Translations under genes and position numbers: made by a program
In this document: in pieces, positions 44,287-52,765 of the stretch
How positions within the stretch are numbered: position 1 is the stretch's first letter
How the letters are laid out: each line of letters begins with the position of its first letter
Origin: a halophilic archaeon
GTDB lineage: Archaea > Halobacteriota > Halobacteria > Halobacteriales > Haladaptataceae
Assembly: GCA_003298465.1 (NCBI GenBank)
Contig: QNGA01000003.1
Span: 372,001-436,000, forward strand
DNA: 64,000 nucleotides
Direction: 5' to 3'
The notes under the pieces: generated by a model
Seen by the model: only the letters and a program-made list of their open reading frames with translations
What the model was told of the DNA's origin: nothing
Databases searched by the model: none

Positions 44287-44352
44287 TCCTCCAATCGCGG
44301 TGTCGAACCGCGTCTACCTACTCCGACAGTAGCCGCAGAGGACTATAAAAAT
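44287..44352 (-). promoter_or_regulatory. HalOD1 gene promoter and structured 5' leader
   Basis: A TATA element TTTTTATAG (minus strand, 44343-44352) predicts a start near 44318 and a leader of roughly 40 nt. The leader contains a perfect 6-bp stem, CGCGGT (44296-44301) with ACCGCG (44307-44312) and a 5-nt loop, immediately followed by GGAGGA, 9 nt from the ATG. Confidence 0.5.
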
Positions 44353-44438
44353 TGCCGTATATTCTTGAAAATGTTGGCGGTTCTTCACGTGTGTCGGCGT
44401 CGGCGCGTTCGTCGATTCCGACCCTCGTTCGGCACGGC

Positions 44439-45011
44439 TCAGTCGAGTCCGTAGTCGCCGCCGTACTTCAGGAAGAAGTACACCAGCACCAGGACGGAAA
44501 CCATCGCCGAGACGGTGGCGACGCCCAGCGTCCTCGCGCTCTCCGGGATGGCCGGCATTCCGCCACCGCCGCCGCCCTCTCCACCGCCCGAGCCGACCGT
44601 TATCGACGCGACCATCCCCGCCGTCTCGTGGGGAATACAGAAGTACTCGTACTCCCCCTCGGTCTCGAACGTGTGCTCGTACCGTTCGCCCCCGCCGATG
44701 GACCCCTCGGGATACGCCTGTCTGGCGGCGTCCTCGCTGTCGAACCCGCCGCTGGCGAAGTACTCCGCCTCGCCGGGAATCTGGTCCCCGTAGGCCGTCA
44801 CGGAGTGGGGAACGGACCCGACGTTCTCCCAGACGACCGTCGTCCCCGGCTGGACCGTGACCGAGTCAGGGTCGAACACGAGCTGGTCCGTCATGTCGAT
44901 CGTCTGTTGGCCCTGCGCCGCCGCCTCGTCCGCGGTAGCGGCGGTCGCCGTCGCTGCAGTCCCCCCGGACAGTGCGCGGAGAAATCCGCGCCGCGTCGTG
45001 GTCTCCCCCAT
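44439..45011 (-). CDS. halocyanin-type blue copper protein with C-terminal membrane anchor
   Basis: A 190-residue exported protein. A Tat signal (TTRRGFLRALSGG) precedes a plastocyanin domain with copper ligands His69 (VPHS), Cys125 (YFCIPH), His128 and Met133 (AGM). A Gly/Glu-rich linker then leads to one hydrophobic helix (about 163-182) and a short tail. Halocyanins carry electrons outside the membrane in haloarchaea. The C-terminal helix would tether this one instead of the N-terminal lipid anchor seen in some. Single gene. Confidence 0.92.
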   Translation of the reverse strand: MGETTTRRGFLRALSGGTAATATAATADEAAAQGQQTIDMTDQLVFDPDSVTVQPGTTVVWENVGSVPHSVTAYGDQIPGEAEYFASGGFDSEDAARQAYPEGSIGGGERYEHTFETEGEYEYFCIPHETAGMVASITVGSGGGEGGGGGGMPAIPESARTLGVATVSAMVSVLVLVYFFLKYGGDYGLD

Positions 45012-45180
45012 GGAACCTCAATCGACGTCCTTCGGGAAGCCCTTTTCGCCGACCCCGTTCGGCGTACCGTCGCGACGTCGACTCGAAGCGGCAGCGAGCG
45101 ACGGTCGTCGCGCGAGGAGCGGTATGTCGACGGGCGGACACCGATAGTGATACGGTGTCACGTACACGAGTTGCGTGCGG

Positions 45181-46176
45181 ATGAGCGTCGATATTCACCT
45201 CCCGGTCTCCGCACAGCCGAGCGTCGACACCCTCGTCGACCTCGCCCAGCGCGCCGAAGAACTCGACTACGGTCACGTGTGGCTCCCCGAGACGTGGGGC
45301 CGCGACGCCGTGACCGCCCTGACCGCCATGGCCCAGGGCACCGACGAGGTCGGACTCGGTCCGAGCATCTGGAACGTTTACTCGCGGTCGCCCGCGCTCG
45401 TCGGCCAGACCGCCGCGACGCTCCAGGAGGTGTCTGACGGCCGCTTTCGGGTCGGTCTCGGGCCGAGCGGTCCCGCCGTCGTCGAGGGCTGGCACGGCAG
45501 CGACTTCGACCGGCCACTCCGGCGCACCCGCGAGAGCATCGAGATCATCAAGGCCGTACTGGCCGGCGAGCAGGTGAACTACGACGGCGACGTGTTCACG
45601 CTCGGCGGGTTCCGCCTGCGCTGTGACCCGCCCGAGGACCCGCCCGGCGTCGACGCCGCCGGGATGGGTCCCAAGGCCGTGGAACTCGCTGGTCGATTCG
45701 CCGACGGCTGGCACGCGACGATGTTCACGCCGGACGGCCTGCGCGAGCGACTCGACGACCTGCGCCGCGGTACGGACCTCGGCGACCGCGACCCCGGGGA
45801 CGTCCGGACGACCCTCTCGCTGACCTGCTGTGCGCTTCCGGACGGCGAGCGCGCGCGGGACCTGGCCCGCCAGCACGCGGCTTTCTACGTCGGCGGAATG
45901 GGTACCTACTACCGCGACTCGCTCGCCCGCCAGGGGTACGAGGAGCGCGCCCACGACATCGCGGCCGCCTGGGGGAGCGGCGACAAGGAGCGCGCGACCG
46001 AACTCGTCTCCGACGAACTGCTCGACGACCTCGGAGCCGCCGGGACGCCCGAACGTGCCCGCGAGGAACTCCAGAAGTTCCGCGACGTCGACGGCCTCGA
46101 CAGGGTCGCCGTGAGCTTCCCCCGCGGTGCGGACCTCGACCAGGTCCGCGAGACCATGGACGCGCTCGCACCCTGA
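45181..46176 (+). CDS. F420-dependent LLM-class oxidoreductase
   Basis: A 331-residue luciferase-like TIM-barrel flavin/F420 enzyme. Visible segments are HLPVSAQPSVDTLVDLAQRAEELDYGHVWLPETWGRD, VGLGPSIWNVYSRSPALVGQTAATLQEVSDGRFRVGLGPSGP, RESIEIIKAVLAGEQVNYDG and a C-terminal barrel closure. It most resembles the haloarchaeal TIGR04024 subgroup (from memory), substrate unknown. ATG 45181 is preferred to a GTG two codons upstream. It stands alone; a 7-bp inverted repeat with 3-bp loop at 46334-46350 lies downstream. Confidence 0.88.
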   Translation: MSVDIHLPVSAQPSVDTLVDLAQRAEELDYGHVWLPETWGRDAVTALTAMAQGTDEVGLGPSIWNVYSRSPALVGQTAATLQEVSDGRFRVGLGPSGPAVVEGWHGSDFDRPLRRTRESIEIIKAVLAGEQVNYDGDVFTLGGFRLRCDPPEDPPGVDAAGMGPKAVELAGRFADGWHATMFTPDGLRERLDDLRRGTDLGDRDPGDVRTTLSLTCCALPDGERARDLARQHAAFYVGGMGTYYRDSLARQGYEERAHDIAAAWGSGDKERATELVSDELLDDLGAAGTPERAREELQKFRDVDGLDRVAVSFPRGADLDQVRETMDALAP

Positions 46177-46333
46177 CGGGCGACTCTCCTCTCTCGCTAC
46201 CCGACGCCGCCGACCCCGCGAGCCGTCGGCGTCGCCGGCCACGTCGAATTACTGAAAGGAATACCAGACGCCTCCTGTAACGGCTGTATCTCCGGTTCTC
46301 GACCTCCGCATCGAGCTGAAATCCGCATGACCG

Positions 46334-46350
46334 CCTCATAACTTATGAGG
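46334..46350. promoter_or_regulatory. short palindrome between oxidoreductase and small membrane protein
   Basis: CCTCATA-ACT-TATGAGG is a perfect 7-bp inverted repeat, 158 bp after the oxidoreductase stop and about 60 bp upstream of the TATA box of the next gene. It could be an operator for the small membrane protein gene. A terminator is less likely, as no T-tract follows. Confidence 0.4.
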
Positions 46351-46410
46351 AACCAACTTGGTGAATACCGAGTGCCTATATAGAACTGGTGGTTCACCTA
46401 CGGGAAAGAG

Positions 46411-46418
46411 TTATATAC
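46411..46418 (+). promoter_or_regulatory. TATA box of the small membrane protein gene
   Basis: TTATATAC lies 27-34 bp before the ATG at 46445 in a locally AT-rich segment, the geometry of a strong leaderless haloarchaeal promoter. Confidence 0.65.
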
Positions 46419-46444
46419 CTACCCTGCATATTCTATAATAGATT

Positions 46445-46681
46445 ATGACGCGATACTACGATTTCATCCTGGGCCTGATTCCGCTCGCACTGGTCAGCGT
46501 GACCGCCGCCCTCAACGTCGTCGGAGTAGCACTCAGTACGGCGGTTCCCCTCGGAGCAGGCGTATCCGTACTGCTCGTCGGACACGCGCTCTTCGTCAAC
46601 GGCCCCGTAGACACCGCGTCCTCCTCGTCCTCGTCCCCCGGTTCGGCCCCCAACTCCGGTCACTTCAACTCGGCCGACTGA
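46445..46681 (+). CDS. small double-spanning membrane protein
   Basis: A 78-residue protein with two hydrophobic helices (YDFILGLIPLALVSVTAAL and LSTAVPLGAGVSVLLVGHALF) and a Ser/Gly/Pro-rich C-terminal tail (ASSSSSSPGSAP). It has a strong TATA box at 46411-46418 and apparently no leader. The sequence composition and promoter support a real gene. I do not recognise a named family. It lies 45 bp upstream of the next start but probably has its own promoter. Confidence 0.68.
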   Translation: MTRYYDFILGLIPLALVSVTAALNVVGVALSTAVPLGAGVSVLLVGHALFVNGPVDTASSSSSSPGSAPNSGHFNSAD

Positions 46682-46726
46682 ACCCCGCCCTCAACTGTTT
46701 TGTCGCTGGCGTTCGACGTGCCAGCT

Positions 46727-47722
46727 ATGACCGACGCGCTGTTTCTGACGAGCGACGACGTGTCCGGACTGGCGTCGCCCGGCGAGTACGTAGCGGCCGT
46801 CCGCGAGGGCTACCGCCAGCGAGGCGAGGGCGCACCCGCCGAGCCGCGGACGACGCTCGTCAACGACGAGCCGACCGGGATGCTGACGGGCTACTCCGCC
46901 GTCCTGCCGGAGACGGGCGCGATGGGGGGATACATGTACACCGCGGGCTTCAGCGAGCGAGACGCCTGGTTCGTGACGCCGCTGTTCGACGCCGAGAGCG
47001 GCGAACCGAAGGCGTTGCTCGACGGCGCGAGCATGAACCCGTTCAAGACCGGCGCGGCGGGCGCGGTGGGCGTGGACGCGCTCGCGCGCGAGGACGCGAC
47101 GAAGCTCGCTATCGTCGGTAGCGGCGCGCAGGCCCGCGGTCAGTTGCGAGCGACCGCGACCGTCCGGGACCTCGACAGCGTCTGGGTGTACTCCCCGACG
47201 AAGGAGAACCGGGAGTCGTTCGCCGCCGAGATGAACGAGCGACTGGACGCCTCCGTGGCCGCCGTCGCCAGCAGCGCCGCGGCGGTCGAGGACGCCGACG
47301 TCGTCGTGACGGCGACGAACGCCAGCGAACCGGTGTTCGACGGCGACCTGCTCGACGACGGCACGCACGTCACCGCGATGGGGCAGTACCACCCGGAGAA
47401 GCGAGAGCTCGACGCGGAGACCATCGCGCGCGCGACGTACGTCCCTGACCTGCGCGACCGGGTCACCCAGGACGCCGGGTCGTTCCTCCACGCGCTGGAG
47501 GAGGGCGTCTCGGAGGACCACGTCCACGCCGAACTCGGCGAGGTCGTCGCCGGCGAGGCCCCCGGCCGCGAGTCCGACGACGAGGTGACCGTGTTCGACA
47601 GCGGCGGTACCGGCATCGAGACGGTCGCCGCGGCGCAGTTGCTCTACGAGAAGGCCCGGTCCGAGGACCTCGGGTCGACGATATCGCTCTCGCCCGCCAG
47701 CGAGGCGCTGACCGGCGAGTGA
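46727..47722 (+). CDS. ornithine cyclodeaminase / mu-crystallin family dehydrogenase
   Basis: A 331-residue Rossmann enzyme of the OCD/mu-crystallin/archaeal alanine dehydrogenase family. Motifs are EYVAAVREGYRQRGEGAPAEPRT, GAMGGYMYTAG, LLDGASMNPFKTGAAGAVGVDAL, LAIVGSGAQARGQLRA (NAD-binding) and DADVVVTATNASEPVFDGDLLDDGTHVTAMG. By family it could be an alanine dehydrogenase, ornithine cyclodeaminase or imine reductase; the substrate residues do not decide. ATG 46727 is chosen over a TTG at 46700. Confidence 0.87.
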   Translation: MTDALFLTSDDVSGLASPGEYVAAVREGYRQRGEGAPAEPRTTLVNDEPTGMLTGYSAVLPETGAMGGYMYTAGFSERDAWFVTPLFDAESGEPKALLDGASMNPFKTGAAGAVGVDALAREDATKLAIVGSGAQARGQLRATATVRDLDSVWVYSPTKENRESFAAEMNERLDASVAAVASSAAAVEDADVVVTATNASEPVFDGDLLDDGTHVTAMGQYHPEKRELDAETIARATYVPDLRDRVTQDAGSFLHALEEGVSEDHVHAELGEVVAGEAPGRESDDEVTVFDSGGTGIETVAAAQLLYEKARSEDLGSTISLSPASEALTGE

Positions 47723-47723
47723 C

Positions 47724-48254
47724 TCAGGACCGCGACCCGACCCACGCGCCGAGCGCCACGCCGTAGACGACGTGGCCGGCGTGGAAGATCATCAACTCGT
47801 CGTCCTCCAGGTCCATGTCCAGCAGACGACCGAGAAGCACCCGCTCTCCGAACGCGGAGAGCGCGAGCGCGTACGCCGTCCCGGCGACCAGGCCCACGGT
47901 CTCCTCGCTCGCGCCGAGTTCGGCCGCGACGCGCTCGTCGTCCGACGCCCCGACGAGTCCCCCGAACACGCCGCCGGCGGCGGTTCCGTACAGCAGGTGC
48001 AGCGCCAGCGCGCCTACGGGATGGTCGCCCGGTCGTCCCCCGGTGAACTTCGCGATGAACGCCGCGGTCGGCGGCAGCGACCTCGCGACCGGCTCGCGGA
48101 ACACCGTCATCACGACCGTGCCGAACAGGCCGCCGACCAGTCCCGCCCGGAGCGCTCCCTGGTCGTCCGGTTCGGCCGACTCCTCCTCTCGTCGGTCCGG
48201 CCGTTCCTCCGGTCGGCGGTCGACGCCTCGCGTACCCCTGTCGTCGGTGACCAT
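47724..48254 (-). CDS. membrane protein of unknown function
   Basis: A 176-residue protein with a charged 35-residue N-terminus rich in Arg/Glu/Asp and about four hydrophobic segments (LRAGLVGGLFGTVVMTVF, VGALALHLLYGTAAGGVFGGLVGA, TVGLVAGTAYALALSAFG, HAGHVVYGVALGAWVG). The pattern resembles DUF1440/DUF6789-like families but I cannot assign one. The start at 48254 is an ATG. It is convergent with the dehydrogenase gene by one base. Confidence 0.65.
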   Translation of the reverse strand: MVTDDRGTRGVDRRPEERPDRREEESAEPDDQGALRAGLVGGLFGTVVMTVFREPVARSLPPTAAFIAKFTGGRPGDHPVGALALHLLYGTAAGGVFGGLVGASDDERVAAELGASEETVGLVAGTAYALALSAFGERVLLGRLLDMDLEDDELMIFHAGHVVYGVALGAWVGSRS

Positions 48255-48310
48255 ACGGCGTCTGACGGACCGACAGTCAATAGCCGTGACGGCGCTCCCA
48301 GGCCTCGTCG

Positions 48311-48625
48311 TCACCCCCACCAGCCGAACTGTTCTTTGGTCTTCTCGACGACGCTCTGGACCTTCTGTTCCAGTTCCTCGATGGAGCGTTCGACGAAGTG
48401 GACCCGATTCCGGGGAATCCGCCTGACGAGGTCGTCGCCGCTCTCGTCCTCGCCGACCTTCACCAGCCAGTGGTCGTCGAAGTAGACGATGTCGTCGTTC
48501 TCCACCTTCAGTTCCGTCGTCCCGTCCTCCGGGTGGTCGTAGACGATCTTCGCCGTGCCGACGTCGTCCGTCGCCTCGTCGACCTTCCGTTCGACGTCGT
48601 CCACCGCGTCCTCGATGTCGTCCAT
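48311..48625 (-). CDS. small acidic haloarchaeal protein of unknown function
   Basis: A 104-residue soluble protein with an N-terminal helix (DAVDDVERKVDEATDDV), a small beta part (AKIVYDHPEDGTTELKVENDD, IVYFDDHWLVKVG) and a C-terminal amphipathic helix (SIEELEQKVQSVVEKTKEQFGWWG). No motif of a known enzyme. It lies 57 bp upstream of the preceding membrane protein gene on the same strand and could share its transcript. Confidence 0.68.
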   Translation of the reverse strand: MDDIEDAVDDVERKVDEATDDVGTAKIVYDHPEDGTTELKVENDDIVYFDDHWLVKVGEDESGDDLVRRIPRNRVHFVERSIEELEQKVQSVVEKTKEQFGWWG

Positions 48626-48770
48626 GCCACCGGCTACGAAACCTCGCTGTTAGGAACTTCCGGCCGTCTCGTGGGACTCCACGGACCCGGTGTGCGGACG
48701 GGTCGGCGTTCGCGACCCAGCACAGGCTCTCGGCGTCGCCGACTGCGGAAAAACGGGCGGGCGAGCGAAC

Positions 48771-49826
48771 TCAGTGGCTGCGCTCGATGAGGTAGTCCGC
48801 TATCTCCCGGAGCGTGTCGCTGGCCTCGTTCTCCGGGAGCACGTCGAGGTGGTCCTTGCCGCGCTCGACGAGCGTCTCGGCTTTCTCCTTCGCGTACTCG
48901 ATGCTGCCCGCATCGCGCAGTCGAGCGACCGCCTCGTCGATTTCGGCCTCCGTGACGGCGTCGACGTCCTCCGTCTCCACGAGCGCGTCGACGTCGACGC
49001 CCTGCTCGCGGGCGTGGAGGGTGATGATGGTCTGCTTGCCCTCCACGAGGTCGCTGCCGCGCTGCTTGCCGAGCTGTTCGCTCGGCACCGTCAGGTCGAG
49101 CACGTCGTCCTGGATCTGGAACGCCCGCCCGACGTCGATGCCGTACCGGTACAGCGCGTCGGCGGTCTCCTCCTCGGCGCCGAGCAACACGGCGGGAAGG
49201 GTCGACGCCGCACCGTACAGCACGGCGGTCTTGTTCTCGATCATCTCCAGGTACTCCTCCGGCAGAACGTCCGAACGTTCCTCGAACGCCACGTCGAGGG
49301 CCTGGCCCTCACAGATTCGCGTACAGGTCGACGCGAGCACGTCCACGGCTTCGACGGTCCGAGCCGGCGCGGCGTCGGTCTCCAGCATTATCTCGAACGC
49401 TTTCGAGTAGAGGGTGTCACCGGCGAGGATGGCCGTCTCGGTGTCGTAGGCGCGGTGGACGGCGGGGACGCCGCGGCGAAGGTCGTCGTCGTCCATGATG
49501 TCGTCGTGGATGAGCGTGAACGACTGGATAACCTCGATGCTGACCGCGGCGGCCATCACGTCCACTTCGGTCCCGTCGAGCGCGGGGAACTTGCGATACG
49601 CCTCCGAGAGCGGCTCCACGTCGGCCAGCGCTTCCGCGACGAGCAACAGGACGGTCGGACGCAGTCGCTTGCCGCCCGCGTCGAGCAGGTACCGCGAGGC
49701 CTCGTAGAGGCGCTCCGGCTCGGTGATTGGGAGGTCCTCCTCGATGGCCTCGTTGACCAGTTCGCGTCGCTTCGCGACCGCTTCGGTGACGATTTCTTCG
49801 CGCGACTCCGTGCTCGCGTCAGTCAT
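48771..49826 (-). CDS. idsA: geranylgeranyl/farnesyl diphosphate synthase
   Basis: A 351-residue trans-isoprenyl diphosphate synthase that builds the C15-C20 chains for archaeal membrane lipids. The first aspartate motif is DDIMD at 108-112 (LIHDDIMDDDDLRRG), the second DDVLD at 240-244 (FQIQDDVLD), with GGKRLRP at 51-57 for substrate phosphate. The residue pattern upstream of the first motif, which sets chain length, cannot be resolved safely by eye. It starts one base after the RNase J stop codon, so the two genes form an operon. Confidence 0.93.
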   Translation of the reverse strand: MTDASTESREEIVTEAVAKRRELVNEAIEEDLPITEPERLYEASRYLLDAGGKRLRPTVLLLVAEALADVEPLSEAYRKFPALDGTEVDVMAAAVSIEVIQSFTLIHDDIMDDDDLRRGVPAVHRAYDTETAILAGDTLYSKAFEIMLETDAAPARTVEAVDVLASTCTRICEGQALDVAFEERSDVLPEEYLEMIENKTAVLYGAASTLPAVLLGAEEETADALYRYGIDVGRAFQIQDDVLDLTVPSEQLGKQRGSDLVEGKQTIITLHAREQGVDVDALVETEDVDAVTEAEIDEAVARLRDAGSIEYAKEKAETLVERGKDHLDVLPENEASDTLREIADYLIERSH

Positions 49827-49827
49827 A

Positions 49828-51180
49828 TCAATCGACCAGCTGGATGAGCTTGCCGTTCCTGGTGACGTGAAGGTCCCGGCCGAGGTCGTAGCCCTGGCTC
49901 TCACAGAGGTCGACGTACGGTGCGAAGCCCTGCATGTCCTGGTGGGCCGGGATGACGTTCTGGGGCTGGAGCGCCTGCAGCATCTCGTAGTGGCCCTCCT
50001 CGCGGAGGTGGCCGGAGACGTGGACGTCGTCGTAGATGCGCGCGCCCTGCATCTTCAGGAGGCGCTCGGACTGGTAGCGCTGGCCCTCGTTGGTCGGCTC
50101 GGGGATGACGCGCGCCGAGAAGACGACCTTGTCGCCGTTTTCCAGTTCGTACGGCGTCTCGCCGCGACCCATCCGGGTGAGCATCGCACGCGGCTCGCCC
50201 TGGTGGCCCGTGACGATGGGCAGGTAGTTCTCCTTGCCCTCCTTCATGATGCGCTTGAACGTCCGGTCGACCGACTTGCGGTGGCCGAACATGCCCATGT
50301 CCTCCGGGAAGTCGACGAAGTCGAGTCGTTCGGCCGTGCCCGAGTACTTCTCCATCGAGCGTCCGAGCAGCACCGGCGTCCGGCCGATTTCCTGGGCGTA
50401 CTGGACGAGACTCTTCACGCGGGCGATGTGGCTGGAGAACGTCGTCGCGACGATGCCGCCGTCGTAGTCCTCCATGCTGTAGAGCACGTCCTTGACGTGC
50501 CGTCGGGCGACCGACTCGCTCGGCGTGCGGCCCTTCCGCCCCGCGTTCGTACAGTCCTCGATGTAACAGAGGACGCCGTTGCCCTCGCGGCCGATTTCGC
50601 GGAACCGCTTCATGTCGATGGGGTCGCCGAGCACCGGCGTGTGGTCCATCCGCTTGTCGAGCCCGTAGACGACGGCGCCCTCGGGCGTGTGGACGACGGG
50701 GTTGATGGCGTCGATGATGGAGTGGGTGACGTTGACGAACTCCAGGTCGACCTTGCCGCTGTCGCCGATGGACATCGTCTCGCCGGCCTCCATCTTTATC
50801 AGGTCGTTCTCGACGCCGAACTTCTCCTCGCTCTGGATCTGCTGTTTGACCAGTTCGATGGTGAACGGCGTCGCGACGACCGGTGCGTTGTACCGATGTG
50901 CCAGCTTGCTGATGGCCCCGATGTGGTCGAGGTGACCGTGGGTCGGCACGATGGCCTGGACGTCACCTTCGAGGTCGGACATCACCCGGTCGTCCGGGAT
51001 GGCGCCCATGTCTATCAGGTCGAGACTGTGCAGTTTCTCCGTCTCGACGTTGTCGTGGAGCAGAACCTTCGAGAGGTTCAGTCCCATGTCGAAGATGACA
51101 ACGTCGTCTCCCGCTCGCACGGCAGTCATCTGCCGTCCGACTTCCTCGTATCCGCCAATCGTTGCGATTTCGATTTCCAT
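49828..51180 (-). CDS. rnj: ribonuclease J
   Basis: A 450-residue metallo-beta-lactamase/beta-CASP nuclease with 5'-to-3' exoribonuclease activity in archaea. The zinc motif HGHLDH is at 81-86, other ligands occur in NVTHSI and [10 protein letters not shown] regions, and the beta-CASP segment includes [35 protein letters not shown] and [16 protein letters not shown] with the final PAHQ. No C-terminal domain as in bacterial RNase J, as is usual for archaeal euryarchaeal proteins. It shares a message with idsA. The leader upstream is unusually structured. Confidence 0.94.
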   Translation of the reverse strand: MEIEIATIGGYEEVGRQMTAVRAGDDVVIFDMGLNLSKVLLHDNVETEKLHSLDLIDMGAIPDDRVMSDLEGDVQAIVPTHGHLDHIGAISKLAHRYNAPVVATPFTIELVKQQIQSEEKFGVENDLIKMEAGETMSIGDSGKVDLEFVNVTHSIIDAINPVVHTPEGAVVYGLDKRMDHTPVLGDPIDMKRFREIGREGNGVLCYIEDCTNAGRKGRTPSESVARRHVKDVLYSMEDYDGGIVATTFSSHIARVKSLVQYAQEIGRTPVLLGRSMEKYSGTAERLDFVDFPEDMGMFGHRKSVDRTFKRIMKEGKENYLPIVTGHQGEPRAMLTRMGRGETPYELENGDKVVFSARVIPEPTNEGQRYQSERLLKMQGARIYDDVHVSGHLREEGHYEMLQALQPQNVIPAHQDMQGFAPYVDLCESQGYDLGRDLHVTRNGKLIQLVD

Positions 51181-51682
51181 AGTTGCTTACCTCAAGCATT
51201 GAAACGCCGCGTCGCGCGGCGGTTGCATTGCTCACTGAAATCCTCGCGGGGCCGCGAGCGTCAGACCCCGGCGTCTTGCAGCACGTCGGTCTGGCACTCG
51301 CGCGCGGCGAAGCCGCACGCCCGCGAGTTGCCCAGTCTGGTCCCATCTACGCCCCCGGGTAATAAAAACTGCGGGGTATCGAACGCGAGTGGACGTTCGC
51401 GAGGGGAACGCCCCCGAGGAAAGCGGTACGCAACGAATCGGGTCGATCCGCCACCGTCGGCGCTTCGAGCGACGAAGCCGCGACGACCGCCCGGAAGTTC
51501 AAGTGCGAAGACGGGGCCAGGTCGGTTCGTGACGTGACCGGGGCCGGAACGCGAACGTGCGGCGCGCGGCGTTCCGGGACGTGGGTGAGCGCGCCGCCTG
51601 TCAGCCACGCGACGGTCGCTTCGCCGTCGACGGCCACGTCGAGGCTTGACGTTCGCGTTCGCCGGTGGCCAGCCGCGATGCG
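51181..51682. other. 502-bp non-coding region, RNase J leader and promoter
   Basis: A TATA-like TTTTTATTAC (minus strand, about 51359-51368) predicts a leader of roughly 150 nt before RNase J. The leader has a GC-rich hairpin at 51205-51221, the small uORF and another GC-rich palindrome-like segment near 51243-51256 (CGCGGGGCCGCG). Left of 51370 no credible gene is seen. A 96-codon frame (51347-51637, minus) has basic and proline-rich composition and is not called. The region follows the end of metE on the same strand. Confidence 0.5.
51187..51228 (-). CDS. possible leader peptide (uORF) upstream of RNase J
   Basis: A 13-codon frame encoding MQPPRDAAFQCLR ends with TAA six bases before the RNase J ATG. 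A hairpin of six GC pairs (51205-51210 with 51216-51221) lies inside it, and the GAGGT that could serve as RNase J Shine-Dalgarno is within its last codons. It may be fortuitous; no evidence of translation other than position. Confidence 0.3.
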   Translation of the reverse strand: MQPPRDAAFQCLR

Positions 51683-52765
51683 TCAGTCGTCGGCGGTGAC
51701 GGGTGAGCGCGACACGTCGATTTCGCCCTCGTCGAGTTCCTCCTCGACCTCGCGGGCGGCCTGGACCATGTTCGCCATCTTGCCGTAGGCGACCTCGCGC
51801 GGGAGGAGCTTCAGCCCGCAGTCCGGGCTCACCGTCAGGCGCTCGGGCGGAACGACCTCGAGGCCCTTCCGGATGTTCGCCTTGATCTCCTCGACGCTCT
51901 CGACCTCGGCGACGTGAGCGTCGGTGACGCCGAGCGCGAGGTTCTTCGTGAACGCGGGGTCTTTGAACACCTCCAGTTGCTCGTAGTCGCCGTTGGCGAG
52001 TTCCACGTCGAACTCGTCGACCGGGAAGTCGAGAATCTCGGGATAGATTCGCGAGTAGTCGCCGTAGCAGACGTGGAGGCCGAGGTAGACGTCGTCCGGG
52101 ATGCCCGCTGCGATGCGTTCGAGGCACTCGCCCACGATGGCGTGGTCGTCCGGCGTCGTCGCCAGCGCCGGTTCGTCTATCTGAACGTAGCGAGCGCCGG
52201 CCTCGACTAGCTTCTCCACTTCTTCGTTGACGAGGTCAGCGAGGTCGTACGCCAGCGACTCCTCGTCGTCGTAGGCCTCGTTGAAGCTCCAGCTGGCCAG
52301 CGTGTACGGGCCGGTGATGGGTACCTTCACCGGACGGTCGGCGACGTCGCTGGTGAACTCGTACTCGTCGACGAGCCACGTCTCGTCGTACTCGACGTCG
52401 CTCACGACCGAGGGCTTGTCGAAGTAGTTGTGTCCCCAGACCTTGACGGGACCGTTGAACTCGTAGCCGTCGATGCGGTGCGCGAAGTACTCGACCATCT
52501 CGTTGCGTCGCATCTCGCCGTCGACGATCACGTCGAGACCCGCGCGTTCGTGTTCGTCGGTGATGAGCCGCGAGGCGTCGTCTTTGGCCTCCTGCCAGGC
52601 GTCCTCGTCGAAGTCGGCGTCGTCGTCTTCGTACAGGCCTCGACAGCGGTCGACCCACTTCGGCTTAGGGTAGCTCCCGACGACGGTCGTCAGGATGAAG
52701 CTGTCGTTCCCGTGGTCGGCGGGGCGGAACTGCTCGCGAGTCGCGCCGTCGTCCTCGCCGCTCAT
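51683..52765 (-). CDS. metE: MetE C-terminal-type methionine synthase
   Basis: A 360-residue cobalamin-independent methionine synthase catalytic barrel. It begins with ILTTVVGSYPKPKWVD, and has DGEMRRNEMVEYFAHRI, VKVPITGPYTLASWSFNEAY, GARYVQIDEPALAT and the zinc region with His/Cys in LGLHVCYGDY plus LTVSPDCGLKLL (Cys). The enzyme transfers a methyl group to homocysteine. The full bacterial MetE N-terminal half is missing here and replaced by the separate gene upstream (4-bp overlap). The methyl donor in haloarchaea is not known to me. Confidence 0.9.
   Translation of the reverse strand: MSGEDDGATREQFRPADHGNDSFILTTVVGSYPKPKWVDRCRGLYEDDDADFDEDAWQEAKDDASRLITDEHERAGLDVIVDGEMRRNEMVEYFAHRIDGYEFNGPVKVWGHNYFDKPSVVSDVEYDETWLVDEYEFTSDVADRPVKVPITGPYTLASWSFNEAYDDEESLAYDLADLVNEEVEKLVEAGARYVQIDEPALATTPDDHAIVGECLERIAAGIPDDVYLGLHVCYGDYSRIYPEILDFPVDEFDVELANGDYEQLEVFKDPAFTKNLALGVTDAHVAEVESVEEIKANIRKGLEVVPPERLTVSPDCGLKLLPREVAYGKMANMVQAAREVEEELDEGEIDVSRSPVTADD

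Noticed and set aside
46360..46398. GGTGAA/TTCACC inverted repeat near the small membrane protein promoter
   Set aside because: Only 6 bp with a 27-bp gap; not distinguishable from chance.
51347..51637. 96-codon minus-strand frame between metE and rnj
   Set aside because: No motif, a basic/proline-rich composition, and it crosses the likely RNase J promoter.
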